A stretch of DNA of 64,000 bases from CAVVKW01 sp963761705 (GTDB lineage: Bacteria; Verrucomicrobiota; Verrucomicrobiia; Chthoniobacterales; JAATET01), in contig CAVXHK010000001.1 in assembly GCA_963761705.1 (NCBI GenBank), forward strand, positions 1,860,001-1,924,000, given 5' to 3'. Positions within the stretch are counted from its first letter, which is position 1; each line of letters begins with the position of its first letter. Made by a program: the position numbers and the translations under genes. This document shows, piece by piece, positions 8,009-16,628 of the stretch. The notes below the pieces were generated by a model that was not told the origin of the DNA, ran no database searches, and saw nothing but the letters and a program-made list of their open reading frames with translations.

Positions 8009-9886
8009 ATGAACGAAGAACTTCAGAAAGTCGTCGAATCGGAAAAATTAACGCCCGGCGCGGCGGAGAAAATAGACCTGTTGGCCCCGGGTGCCTACTG
8101 CCAACACAAGAGCTGGGGATTTGGTCAAGTGGCGGAGTGGAATCTCCTGACCGGCCAGATCTTCATCGATTTCGGCAGCAAGAAATCCCACCCGATGCAG
8201 TTGGAATACGCGTCGGAGACGGTCACCTTCATCCCGGCTGATCACGTCCGCGCGCAACTGGCCGCCGACCCAGAGGCGGTCAAGAAACGGGCCAAGGAAG
8301 ATCCGGCTGGTCTTGGGATTGACACCCTTCGCAGCCTCGGCGGTCGGGCGACGACCGAGCAGATTCAGGCGCTCTACGTTCCGCACGAGATGGACGCAGC
8401 GGCGTTTAAGAAATTTTGGGACGCGGCCAAGAAGAAACTCAAGTCCGATCCCCACGTTCACTTTCCCGGCAAGAAGTCCGAGCCGATCGAACTCCACGAC
8501 GAACCGGTCGATCAGGGCGCGAAGCTCATCACGCAGTTCAATGCCGCCCGCCATCCGAAGGATCAGGTGCTCGCTTTGGATCTCATCGTGAAGTCGCCGG
8601 ATGATCTCGCCGGTGCTGAAGAGATGCAGAAGCTCACGGTCGTCATCGAGGATACCGCCGGCAAGGGCGTGCGACTTCATTCGGTGCAGTCGCTCGAGAT
8701 GCTGCTTGCTCGCGACGAGATCGTCGAGCGGCAGGACGGGGTCGAAGCGGGCGAGGATGCGGTTGTCGTTGGCGACGTGCTCAAAGGCGAGCAGAGCCGA
8801 TTGGCTGAGCTTTTCTCGAACCTCCCGGCGGCGAAACACCGCAAAGTTCTCACCCATTTCAAGACGGCTTTCCCCGACTCTTGGAAGGAACGGGCTCTGG
8901 ATTTGGCGCTGATGGCCAGTCCGCGGTTGGTGCAGGAAATTTCTCGCCTGTTTGCGAACGAGGGCCTCACCGAGGAGTTTCGCGATGCTCTCGACAAATG
9001 GATTCGCGAGCGCCGGATGTCTCCGGAAGTTCTGCTTTGGTTCTGCCGCGAGCGCGGTGGAGATTTTCCCGAGTTGTTCACGATGGAGATCTTCAGCGCT
9101 ATCCTGGCTTCGCTCGAGCAGGACATGCTCAGTGACGTGACGCGCGGCACCAAGCTGCACGATCTTGTGATGGACGACAAAACCCTCGTCGCCGATCTCT
9201 TTGGCATTGCGAATTTGGACGACGTGCGCGACGCCGTCCGCAAGCTCAAGCTCACCACCGTTTTTGACGATCTCGACAAGCGGTCGCTTCTCGCTCGTAT
9301 CATCAAGTTGCACCCGGAAGTCCAAGGCATGGTGACTGGGCAGGAAGAGGAGCGCGACGACAGCCTCGTCGTCTCGTGGGCGAGCCTCGAACGCCGCCGT
9401 AAGGAATACGAAGATCTCATCAACAAGCAGATCCCGCAGAACACGAAAGACATCAGCATCGCCCGGTCCTACGGCGATCTTCGGGAGAATTTTGAGTTCA
9501 AGTCCGCCAAGCAGCAGCAGGGCGTCCTGCTTCGCCGGAAAGCCGAGATGGAGCGCGAACTCTCGCTGTCCCGCGGAACCAACTTCGAAGACGTCGATAC
9601 GGCCAAGGTCGGGATCGGCTGCATCGTCGACCTCGTCGACGTCGCCTCAGGCGACAAGGAAACGTATTCCATTCTCGGAGCTTGGGACTCGTTTCCAGAC
9701 CAAGGGATTGTCTCGTATCAGGCTGCGATCGGTCAGGCGCTCAACGGGAAGGCACCGGGCGAGGTCGCTGAGATCCCCGCGGACGAGGGCACTCGCAAAG
9801 TGCGCGTCGAGAACATCAAAGCTTTCAAAGATCTTGATCTGCTCGGTTCGACTGAAGAGGTTGAATCGGAATCCGCGCAGGCCTAG
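8009..9886 (+). CDS. greA: GreA/GreB-family transcript cleavage factor with long N-terminal extension
   Basis: 625 residues, against about 158 for ordinary GreA. The last 160 residues carry the Gre fold. At 481-497 is DISIARSYGDLRENFEF, equivalent to the coiled-coil tip of GreA, whose Asp and Glu coordinate the Mg2+ that makes RNA polymerase cleave backtracked RNA. The globular GreA C-terminal domain follows (IVDLVDVASGDKETYSILG). The first 450 residues hold a small domain with a GAYCQHKSWGFGQV strand pattern and a long helical region. Chlamydial GreA is similarly large, so this looks like a PVC-type architecture. It sits between mpl and eno. The role of the N-terminus is unknown. Confidence 0.88.
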   Translation: MNEELQKVVESEKLTPGAAEKIDLLAPGAYCQHKSWGFGQVAEWNLLTGQIFIDFGSKKSHPMQLEYASETVTFIPADHVRAQLAADPEAVKKRAKEDPAGLGIDTLRSLGGRATTEQIQALYVPHEMDAAAFKKFWDAAKKKLKSDPHVHFPGKKSEPIELHDEPVDQGAKLITQFNAARHPKDQVLALDLIVKSPDDLAGAEEMQKLTVVIEDTAGKGVRLHSVQSLEMLLARDEIVERQDGVEAGEDAVVVGDVLKGEQSRLAELFSNLPAAKHRKVLTHFKTAFPDSWKERALDLALMASPRLVQEISRLFANEGLTEEFRDALDKWIRERRMSPEVLLWFCRERGGDFPELFTMEIFSAILASLEQDMLSDVTRGTKLHDLVMDDKTLVADLFGIANLDDVRDAVRKLKLTTVFDDLDKRSLLARIIKLHPEVQGMVTGQEEERDDSLVVSWASLERRRKEYEDLINKQIPQNTKDISIARSYGDLRENFEFKSAKQQQGVLLRRKAEMERELSLSRGTNFEDVDTAKVGIGCIVDLVDVASGDKETYSILGAWDSFPDQGIVSYQAAIGQALNGKAPGEVAEIPADEGTRKVRVENIKAFKDLDLLGSTEEVESESAQA

Positions 9887-9937
9887 GCCGCCGTTCTCAA
9901 TTGTTCAAATCGTCCAACCTTTCGACCGACTCAAATC

Positions 9938-11221
9938 ATGTCTGACACCACGATCATCTCACTCAAAGCACGCGAAATCCTGGACTCTCGCGGCAACCCA
10001 ACCGTCGAAGTCGACGTCGAGCTTCTCGGCGGAGCGATCGGTCGTGCCGCCGTTCCAAGTGGAGCTAGCACCGGCGAGCACGAGGCGCACGAGCTCCGTG
10101 ACGGAGCGAAATCGCGCTACCTTGGCAAAGGCGTTTCGAAAGCCGTGGCAAACGTTCACAAGCTCATCGCCCCGGAGGTGGTGGGGATGGATTCCCTCGA
10201 CCAAGTCGCACTCGACAAGGCGATGATCGCCCTCGATGGCACGTCGACGAAAAGCAAGATCGGCGCGAACGCGATCCTTGGCGTGTCAATGGCAGCCGCG
10301 AAAGCCTCCGCCGCCCAACTCGGCCAGCCACTTTACAAATACTTGGGCGGACCGAACGCGAAGGTGCTTCCCGTTCCGATGATGAACATCCTCAATGGTG
10401 GTGCCCACTCGGACGCGCCCATTGACTTCCAGGAGTTCATGATCATTCCGAAGGGCTTGGGATCCTTCTCCGAGGCGCTTCGTTGCGGAGCGGAAGTCTT
10501 CCACGCACTCAAAGCGGTCCTCAAAGGCCGCAATCTCTCGACCGCCATCGGGGACGAGGGTGGGTTTGCTCCGTCGCTTGACTCCGTCGAGGATGCCCTC
10601 GATTCCATCGCGAAGGCCGTCAAGAACGCCGGCTACAAGTTTGGCAAAGAGGTCTTCATCGGTCTCGATTGCGCCGCCTCGGAGTTCTTCGACAAAGAGA
10701 AGAAAAAATACGTCTTCAAGAAGTCGGATGGCTCGAAACGCACTTCGGACGAAATCGTCGACTACTACGCCGGACTCTGCGCCAACTATCCGATCATCTC
10801 CATCGAGGACGGTTGCGACGAGAACGACTGGAAGGGCTGGAAAGCGTTGACCGACAAAATCGGCAGCGACGTCCAGCTCGTCGGCGACGATCTGTTTGTG
10901 ACGAACGTCGAGTTTCTCCAGAAAGGAATCGACAAGGGAGTCGCGAACTCAATCCTCGTGAAGGTCAACCAGATCGGCTCGCTCACGGAAACCTTCGACG
11001 CTATCGAGCTGGCCAAGGAGCACAGCTACACGGCGGTCATCAGTCACCGCTCCGGCGAGACCGAGGACACGACCATCGCCGACATCGCCGTCGCGACGAA
11101 CGCGGGCCAGATCAAGACCGGATCGCTCTGTCGCACGGACCGCGTCGCCAAATACAACCAGCTTCTCCGCATCGAGGAAGAGTTGGGTGCCAGCGCAATT
11201 TACGGCGGCAAGATGCGATAA
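9938..11221 (+). CDS. eno: Enolase
   Basis: Glycolytic and gluconeogenic enzyme that interconverts 2-phosphoglycerate and phosphoenolpyruvate; also an RNA-degradosome partner in some bacteria. 427 residues, full length. Features: AREILDSRGNPTVEVDV at the start, GASTGEHEA loop, GGAHSDAPIDFQEFM, IGDEGGFAPS with the catalytic Glu, SIEDGCDENDW and GDDLFVTN metal-binding segments, the family signature LVKVNQIGSLTET with catalytic Lys, and SHRSGETEDTTIADIAV. All catalytic residues are visible. It probably feeds the same gluconeogenic route as the PEP carboxykinase at 26387-28246. Confidence 0.98.
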   Translation: MSDTTIISLKAREILDSRGNPTVEVDVELLGGAIGRAAVPSGASTGEHEAHELRDGAKSRYLGKGVSKAVANVHKLIAPEVVGMDSLDQVALDKAMIALDGTSTKSKIGANAILGVSMAAAKASAAQLGQPLYKYLGGPNAKVLPVPMMNILNGGAHSDAPIDFQEFMIIPKGLGSFSEALRCGAEVFHALKAVLKGRNLSTAIGDEGGFAPSLDSVEDALDSIAKAVKNAGYKFGKEVFIGLDCAASEFFDKEKKKYVFKKSDGSKRTSDEIVDYYAGLCANYPIISIEDGCDENDWKGWKALTDKIGSDVQLVGDDLFVTNVEFLQKGIDKGVANSILVKVNQIGSLTETFDAIELAKEHSYTAVISHRSGETEDTTIADIAVATNAGQIKTGSLCRTDRVAKYNQLLRIEEELGASAIYGGKMR

Positions 11222-11240
11222 GTTTGCTACGTTTCTTCGC

Positions 11241-11624
11241 ATGAGGCCCGGAACGGCGAGACCCGACTACCGAAAGCGTCGCGAGACAGACTTCTGGAAC
11301 GCGGTCAACAAGTTCATCTTCGGGCTTTGTGCCGTCGGTGGTTTGGTCCTCATCGGGCTGCTCGCGTACCCTGAACTTCGTCGGATCGACGAGATGGAGA
11401 AGAACGTGATTGATCTCGAAGCCGATCGCGACGCGGAGAGTCTTCTCCTGCAAAAACAGAAGCGCGAAGAGCAGTGGCTGAAAAACGATCCGGCTTACGT
11501 GGAACTGCTGGCGCGCGAGAAGTTCGGCATGATGAAGGAGGGGGAGACGGTTTTTCGGTTGGACGAGGAGGTGCCGCCACCGATGGTCTTCCCGGGGGAT
11601 AGCGCAACTTCGGAGCAGGAATAG
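11241..11624 (+). CDS. FtsB/DivIC-like septum formation initiator
   Basis: 127 residues from the ATG at 11241, only 19 bases after eno. A basic cytoplasmic N-terminus (TARPDYRKRRE) is followed by one transmembrane helix (about residues 17-37, NKFIFGLCAVGGLVLIGLLA), a coiled coil (about 45-80) and then a short tail with LLAREKFGMMKEGETVFRL, the typical FtsB/DivIC ending. FtsB proteins bind FtsL and FtsQ in the divisome. The eno-ftsB order is widely conserved in bacteria and supports the call. The assignment rests on architecture, the tail motif and context, as sequence identity in the family is low. Confidence 0.82.
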   Translation: MRPGTARPDYRKRRETDFWNAVNKFIFGLCAVGGLVLIGLLAYPELRRIDEMEKNVIDLEADRDAESLLLQKQKREEQWLKNDPAYVELLAREKFGMMKEGETVFRLDEEVPPPMVFPGDSATSEQE

Positions 11625-11771
11625 CCTATCGCGATACCGGAAGGTGGAAGCGGCGAGCTTCGGTGAAGCGGGGTCACCACGAGGGCCGGAGTGCACCCTG
11701 CGCTGCGCGCTTCGTCGGCGCTTGATTACAGTGGTGGCTTTGCGCTACGCTTCAATCCAGGAACAAAACTT

Positions 11772-12912
11772 ATGTCAGTAGTAGAACTCTCTTCGATCAA
11801 CACCTCCGAGCTTGCCGATCGCGTCGGCGAGTTGCGGAGGTATCTTTGACTTACCCGATCTCATCACGCAGTTGGAAGAAATTGAGGCCCGCATGACGGC
11901 ACCGAATTTCTGGGATCACAAAGAAAAAGCGCAAACCGCGATGGAGCGTATTTCCGAGCTTCGCGGCAAGATTACGCCTTTCCGCGAGATTGAGACCCGA
12001 CTCGAGGATCTCGAAGTGATGCGAGAACTCGCCGCCGAGGAAGAGGATGCCGCCGTGCGGACGGCGACGCTCAACGACATGAAGGCCGATTTTGATCGGT
12101 TGTCGGCTGACCTTGCGAAATTCGAGCTGCGTCAATTCCTGAGCGGAGAGTTTGACAGCAATCCGGCGTTCGTGACGATTCACGCCGGCGCGGGCGGCAC
12201 CGAATCGTGCGATTGGGCCGACATGCTCCTTCGGATGTATACGCGCTGGATGGAGCGGAGTGGAATCTCCAGCGAAGTTGTCGACGTGCAGGAAGGAGAT
12301 GAAGCGGGGATCAAGAGCGTCACGCTTCGGATGACGGGCGAATACGCCTACGGCTACCTCTCGTGTGAGCGAGGCGTCCACCGGTTGGTCCGGATCTCGC
12401 CTTTCGACTCGGCCAAGCGGCGGCACACGTCGTTTGCCAGTGTCGACGTCACTCCGGAAATCGAGGATGCGCCGATCGAGGTCGACGAGAAGGATCTGAA
12501 AATCGACACCTTCCGAAGCGGCGGCAAGGGTGGGCAGAACGTGAACAAAGTCGAGACGGCGGTCCGATTCACCCATCTCCCGACGGGTCTCGTCGTGGCC
12601 TGCCAGGCCGAGCGGAGTCAGCTGAAAAACCGGAACCTTGCGCTGAAGATTCTTAAAGCAAAGCTCTACCAACTCGAGGCTGACAAAAAGCGGGCCGAGG
12701 CCGAGCGGGAGTATGACCAAAAGGGCGAAATCGGCTGGGGAAGCCAGATCCGTTCCTACGTTTTCCAGCCGTATCAGATGGTCAAGGACCTTCGGACTGG
12801 GGTGCAGACCAGCGACATTCAGGGTGTGATGGATGGCGACATCGACGCGTTTATTGAAGGGAAGCTGCGCGGGCTGACGTATCAGAAGGGTGCGTCAGAC
12901 GACGAGGATTGA
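11772..12912 (+). CDS. prfB: Peptide chain release factor 2, with programmed +1 frameshift
   Basis: Recognises UGA and UAA stop codons and triggers peptide release. The gene is in two frames: codons 1-25 from the ATG at 11772 end in CTT TGA at 11844-11849, and the protein continues one base on from 11848 (GAC TTA CCC, giving DLPDL). The joined product is 379 residues. The release-factor codon-recognition tripeptide SPF lies in VRISPFDSAKRRHTSF, and the catalytic GGQ lies in SGGKGGQNVNK. The RF2-style N-terminal coiled coil (NFWDHKEKAQTAM) is present. The frame without the first 25 codons should not be taken as the full gene. Confidence 0.96.
11836..11850 (+). promoter_or_regulatory. prfB autoregulatory frameshift site
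   Basis: CGGAGGTATCTTTGAC matches the classic RF2 recoding signal: a Shine-Dalgarno-like GGAGG at 11836-11840, a three-base spacer TAT, the slippery CTT (11844-11846), the in-frame stop TGA (11847-11849) and a following C. When RF2 is scarce the ribosome pauses at TGA, the upstream SD pairing pulls it, and it slips +1 to make full-length RF2. All elements have the same order as in E. coli prfB. Confidence 0.95.
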
Positions 12913-13108
12913 GGTCTTTCGGAAATGGTCTCAGCTCCTGCGGCGTTTCTGCGAAGCGCTCACGGCTTGGTTCGCGAGGCAGGCGGGAGCGGTTCATCGA
13001 ACCACCAAATTGATTTCCAGGCTCAAGCGGTCGTCGTGGTCCGGCGGCCACGTTGAGGACGGCCGGTGGCGGTTCGTGGGAAAATCGGGCGGGCAGGGAC
13101 TCGCCGAC

Positions 13109-13741
13109 CTACCTCGATAAAGCGGGGAGTTTTTCGTTGAAAAGTCTAGCGGTAAGCGTGGCGACTTCCTTGACGGTTAGGGCGGTGAGTATTTCGCGTT
13201 CGATGGAGGTGATTTCGACGTTCGCGATGCCGCAGGGGGTGATGTTGGCGAAGCCGTCGAGCTCGCCGCTGACGTTGAGGGCGAAGCCGTGCATGGTGAT
13301 CCAATGGCGCACGCCGACGCCAATGGACGCGATCTTGCGGTCGCCGACCCAGACGCCGGTCAGGCCTTCGGAGCGAGTGGCGGCGATGTCGTAGGTCGCG
13401 AGGACATCGATGAGGACGTCTTCCAGGAAGCGCAGGTAGCGATGAAGGTCGCGACCGTAGGGGTGAAGATCGAGGATGGGGTAGCCGACGAGCTGGCCGG
13501 GTCCGTGGTAGGTGGCTTGGCCGCCGCGGTTGGTTTCGTGGACCGGATACGGGAGTGCCTCGATGGCGCGTAGGCTGCTTTGGTCGCGGGTGCGGCCGAT
13601 GGTGAAGACGGGCTCGTGTTCAAGAAGCAGGAGCGTGGGGTCGGATGCTCCGGTGCGAACGGCGGCGACGGTTTCGTTTTGAAGGTTGAGGGCTTCGGCG
13701 TAGGTCAGGCGACCGACCCACTTGGGTTTAAGCGGCGTCAT
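13109..13741 (-). CDS. lipB: Octanoyl-[acyl-carrier-protein]:protein N-octanoyltransferase
   Basis: Moves octanoate from ACP to lipoyl domains of enzymes such as pyruvate dehydrogenase, the first step of lipoate assembly. 210 residues, normal length. Motifs: LLLLEHEPVFTIGR, then RGGQATYHGPGQLVGYPI, GVWVGDRKIASIGV with the conserved Lys, HGFALNV, and NITPCGI with the catalytic Cys. It is read toward the prfB gene. lipA is not in the window. An extragenic palindromic element lies just upstream, between lipB and ruvC. Confidence 0.95.
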   Translation of the reverse strand: MTPLKPKWVGRLTYAEALNLQNETVAAVRTGASDPTLLLLEHEPVFTIGRTRDQSSLRAIEALPYPVHETNRGGQATYHGPGQLVGYPILDLHPYGRDLHRYLRFLEDVLIDVLATYDIAATRSEGLTGVWVGDRKIASIGVGVRHWITMHGFALNVSGELDGFANITPCGIANVEITSIEREILTALTVKEVATLTARLFNEKLPALSR

Positions 13742-13766
13742 ACGGATTGCGGTGAAGAGTGATTCG

Positions 13767-13836
13767 TCTCACGCGAAACCGCAAAGGCGCGAAGAAATGC
13801 GGTGAGGCAGAAATCCCTTCGCGGCTTCGCGTGAGA
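13767..13836. repeat. Extragenic palindromic element of 70 bp
   Basis: TCTCACGCGAA at 13767-13777 pairs perfectly with TTCGCGTGAGA at 13826-13836. Just inside, CCGC (13779-13782) pairs with GCGG (13821-13824). The centre carries the phrase GCAAAGGCGCGAAG. Variants of this cgcgaag/ctcacgc sequence recur between genes in many unrelated bacteria, to my knowledge without a proven function. Here it fills most of the lipB-ruvC gap and could act as a transcription barrier or a small non-autonomous mobile element. Confidence 0.6.
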
Positions 13837-13861
13837 ATCCAAGAGTGCTCAATTGAGAGTT

Positions 13862-14383
13862 TCATATCCGTTTGAGGGGTTCGCGGCGGTGGTGGGCGGC
13901 GTCGGCGGCCTGGACGTGGGCGAGGGCGACGGCGAGGGCGTCGGCGGCGTCGGGGGGCGGCGTCTCGCGGAGTTCGAGGGTGGCGCGGATCATGAACGCG
14001 ACTTGTTCTTTTTGGGCTCCGCCGCGGCCAACGACGGCCTGTTTGACGCTGCGGGGCGCGTATTCGTGGATCGCCAGCCCGCGTTCAGCGGCGGCGAGGA
14101 TGGCGGCTCCGCGGGCGGCTCCGAGCGTGATGGCGGTGCGGAAGCTCTGGACGTAGATGGTGCTTTCGATGGCCATCGCCGTGGGCTGCCATTCCTGGAT
14201 AATGTCGTTGAGCTGCTGGCGGATCTCGAGCAAGCAGACGGAGAGCGGGCGGGTGGCGACATTTTTGATGGTGCCGTAGTGAAGGCAGCGGCTACGGCGC
14301 GGGTGGCGCTCGATGAGTCCGTAGCCGGTGCAACGGAGGGAGGGGTCGAGGCCGAGGATGCGTTCGGGTGTGAGCTCAGGCAT
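13862..14383 (-). CDS. ruvC: Crossover junction endodeoxyribonuclease RuvC
   Basis: Holliday-junction resolvase that works with RuvA and RuvB. 173 residues from the ATG at 14383, before PELTPERILGLDPS; an upstream extension of the frame overlaps the glycosyltransferase gene and was rejected. The acidic active-site residues are visible: Asp in GLDPSLRCTGYG, Glu in AIESTIY and Asp in DAADALAVALAH. Its 5' end overlaps the end of the upstream glycosyltransferase gene by 8 bases, so they are co-transcribed. ruvB lies at 42746-43765; ruvA is not in the window. Confidence 0.94.
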   Translation of the reverse strand: MPELTPERILGLDPSLRCTGYGLIERHPRRSRCLHYGTIKNVATRPLSVCLLEIRQQLNDIIQEWQPTAMAIESTIYVQSFRTAITLGAARGAAILAAAERGLAIHEYAPRSVKQAVVGRGGAQKEQVAFMIRATLELRETPPPDAADALAVALAHVQAADAAHHRREPLKRI

Positions 14384-15377
14384 CGTGGAGCAGAGCATTG
14401 GCGGACGTGAGGACGGAATCGAGCGGAATGTCGGCGAGCTTCCCACTGGCTGCGTGGATGACTCGGACAAATTCGTTCTGTGGGGACCAGATCGTGGGAT
14501 CGGTCGGGCCGAAAAGGAGAAGGGACGGGCATTCCGCGGCGGCGGCGAGGTGGGAAATGCCGCTGTCGTGCCCGAGAAAGGCGTCGCACTGGGAGAAAAC
14601 GGCTCCGAGGATCGGGAGTGGCGGGTTGGTGAGAAAATGAACGTTGGGTGAGGCGGCGTGTGCGCTGCGAAAGGCGGCGAGGGGGGAGGCGTCGGCTTCG
14701 CCTCCGACGATGAGGAAGTGGGCCGTGGGGTGGTCGGCCGTGAGGCGTGGGACTAGCTCGATCCAGCGTTCGGTGGGCCAGATTTTGCGTTCGCCCCCGC
14801 TGCCAGGGTGGAGGGCGATGAGAGGATGTTGGCCGCGGGGGATGAGATCGCGGGCGGCTTCGAGGTCGGCGTCGGAGGGAAAAAATTGGGCGGCGGGCTC
14901 CTCGAGAAAGAGGGCGAGGCGCTGGAGCGGGGCGGCGAGCTGAAGCGCGGCGTGGGAGTGGTCGCCGACCCGGGGATCGGCGATGAGGAGATTCTGGACG
15001 CCGGCTCGTTCGAGGTTACCCTTGAAGAATTCGTCCGGATCGAAGAGGTAGCTGACGACCTGATTGAATCCGCTGAAGTAGGCGCAGAGTTCGGGGTCGA
15101 GCTCGGCCTTTGGGTTGAAGAAGCCCGCCATGGGCGCGTAGTCGATGCTGCGGACGTCGTCAGCGTAGAAGCGGTTTTCGGCGAGAGCGATGATGTGGCG
15201 CGTGCCTAGGATCTCGATGCGTGCGGTGGGGAATGCGTCGCGGAGGAGGGCGATGGCCGGGAGCGTGAGGATGAAGTCGCCGATCGCGCCGCCACGGATG
15301 ACGAGGATTTTTGGTTGCGTGCTCGTGTTCCTGAGAAGTTTGAGGCTACGCCCTTTGAGTTGGGATAGCGACGACAA
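14376..15377 (-). CDS. Glycosyltransferase family 9 (heptosyltransferase-like)
   Basis: 333 residues. The N-terminus has ILVIRGGAIGDFILTLPAI, the typical GT9 opening. The C-terminal half has LIALHPGSGGERKIWP, FLIVGGEAD, and FLGHDSGISHLAAAAECPSLLLFGPTDP, the nucleotide-sugar binding half of a GT-B fold. GT9 enzymes such as WaaC, WaaF and WaaQ add heptoses to lipopolysaccharide core, so it points to an LPS-bearing outer membrane; the exact sugar cannot be told. It overlaps ruvC downstream. The next gene upstream is the small lipoprotein, 53 bases away. Confidence 0.88.
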   Translation of the reverse strand: MSSLSQLKGRSLKLLRNTSTQPKILVIRGGAIGDFILTLPAIALLRDAFPTARIEILGTRHIIALAENRFYADDVRSIDYAPMAGFFNPKAELDPELCAYFSGFNQVVSYLFDPDEFFKGNLERAGVQNLLIADPRVGDHSHAALQLAAPLQRLALFLEEPAAQFFPSDADLEAARDLIPRGQHPLIALHPGSGGERKIWPTERWIELVPRLTADHPTAHFLIVGGEADASPLAAFRSAHAASPNVHFLTNPPLPILGAVFSQCDAFLGHDSGISHLAAAAECPSLLLFGPTDPTIWSPQNEFVRVIHAASGKLADIPLDSVLTSANALLHDA

Positions 15378-15430
15378 GTCGCCGGTTACCGAGCTGACTT
15401 TTTCGGCGGCCGGAAGCCTTCCTCCTAGAA

Positions 15431-15607
15431 TTACCCGCCGCTGTTCAGGGCGGAGCCGTAGACTCCGGGGCCTTCCCAGGAAGCGGGGCTATTCCACGGG
15501 ATGGTGGAGGGGCGATCCTGGCCGGTTGCCGTGGTCTGGCCAGTCGCGCAGCCCGCTAAGATGGCGATGAGCCCGAGGCCGGACAGGATCCGCGTGGCGA
15601 CCGACAT
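15431..15607 (-). CDS. Small lipoprotein of 58 residues
   Basis: Reading from the ATG at 15607 gives a signal peptide with a clear lipobox (LIAILAGC, Cys 20) and then a short mature peptide rich in Thr, Pro, Ser and Gly (IPWNSPASWEGPGVYG). It starts 2 bases after the stop of the coiled-coil envelope protein, so they form an operon. It is too short to place in a family. Membrane anchoring through the lipidated Cys is expected from the motif. Its tight linkage suggests it works with, or is exported beside, the coiled-coil protein. Confidence 0.65.
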   Translation of the reverse strand: MSVATRILSGLGLIAILAGCATGQTTATGQDRPSTIPWNSPASWEGPGVYGSALNSGG

Positions 15608-15609
15608 CC

Positions 15610-16392
15610 TTAGTTGCTGGACTGGTAGATGACGCTGTCGCCGGGCTGGACGGCGATGCCGGCTGGGACGGAGTTGGCGACGATGTCGGCGATGGAGGTC
15701 GAGGGCTCGACTGAAGTCACGCGGACCTTCCCAAGGTAACGACCGTCCCGCTTGAGGAGAAGTTCGGCGTTGTTCACGACGCCGCGGTTGTCGCCGATGC
15801 TGAGGACGACGAAGTTCCAGGCTGGGTTGACGGCGAGGACCTGGCCTTCGAGCCCGTCACGCATCACCTGCGCTTTACGATCTTCTTCCTTCTCTTCGTA
15901 GGTCTCGTTCTCGCTGCGGAGCTGGGTGTTTTTCTCTTCGAGACTGGCGACGAGGGCTTCGAGCTCCTGCTCGCGTGGAGTCGGGCCGGACGGGTCGGTG
16001 GTCTCGGTTGGAGTCGTTCCCGGCACGGTCAGCTGAGCGATGGTCTGATCCTTCTCCTGGATCTGGGAGTTGAGCGATTCGATTTCGCTGTCCTTCTGAG
16101 CGACCTGACCTTTTACCTCGGTGAGTTCGCCTTCGGCTTTGTCGCGAGCGGCTTCGGTGGTGGCGAGGGAGGCTTCGGCGGCCTGCTTTTCGGCGGTGGC
16201 CGTTTCGAGGGTGGCGGCTGTCTCTTCGAGTTCCTTGGTCTTGCTGGCGAGTTCGCTGGTCCTGGTCGTGAGAGAGCTGGTGGTGGAGGCGAGATCGGTC
16301 TTGGTCGCTTCCAAGGTTTGTTTGTTCACATACCCGATTCCCGCGGTTGCGATGGAAACGAGAATGGCGACGATGAGGAGGACTTTAGCCAT
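15610..16392 (-). CDS. Membrane-anchored coiled-coil protein
   Basis: 260 residues. One N-terminal transmembrane or signal-anchor segment (about residues 4-22, VLLIVAILVSIATAGIGYV), then a long Ala/Glu/Thr-rich coiled coil (about 25-125), a Thr/Pro linker, a second short coiled coil (about 137-175) and a C-terminal beta-rich domain (GLEGQVLAVNPAWNFVVLSI, then SVPAGIAVQPGDSVIYQ). The layout fits a periplasmic spacer or cell-envelope scaffold. The tail recalls domains that follow coiled coils in MreC-like proteins, but that is only a resemblance. The 58-residue lipoprotein follows after 2 bases. Confidence 0.65.
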   Translation of the reverse strand: MAKVLLIVAILVSIATAGIGYVNKQTLEATKTDLASTTSSLTTRTSELASKTKELEETAATLETATAEKQAAEASLATTEAARDKAEGELTEVKGQVAQKDSEIESLNSQIQEKDQTIAQLTVPGTTPTETTDPSGPTPREQELEALVASLEEKNTQLRSENETYEEKEEDRKAQVMRDGLEGQVLAVNPAWNFVVLSIGDNRGVVNNAELLLKRDGRYLGKVRVTSVEPSTSIADIVANSVPAGIAVQPGDSVIYQSSN

Positions 16393-16596
16393 GGAAGAGG
16401 AGTCGGTGAGGAACGATTAAAGATTGAGGGGTTGCAATTACGGAGTTCCGAAAATGATTGCAAGCGACAAAACGCAAATTACTTGGCGACCGTTGGGTTT
16501 GAAATGGATCTTGGAACGTCCGGTCGAGTTGAAGGTTTAACGTCGCCGCGGATCGATTGGCAATCCCGGTGTTTGGAAAGATACGTGGATTGGGGG

Positions 16597-16624
16597 TTGA
16601 ATTGGAGAGCGTCTCGATTAACTT
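16597..16624 (+). promoter_or_regulatory. Predicted sigma-70-type promoter of the SRP RNA gene
   Basis: TTGAAT at 16597-16602, a 16-base spacer, and TAACTT at 16619-16624. Initiation 6-7 bases later would fall at about 16630-16631, exactly where the folded SRP RNA should begin. The -35 box matches 5 of 6 consensus positions; the -10 box is weak. The rest of the 16393-16596 gap shows nothing I can name. Confidence 0.45.
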
Positions 16625-16628
16625 GCGC

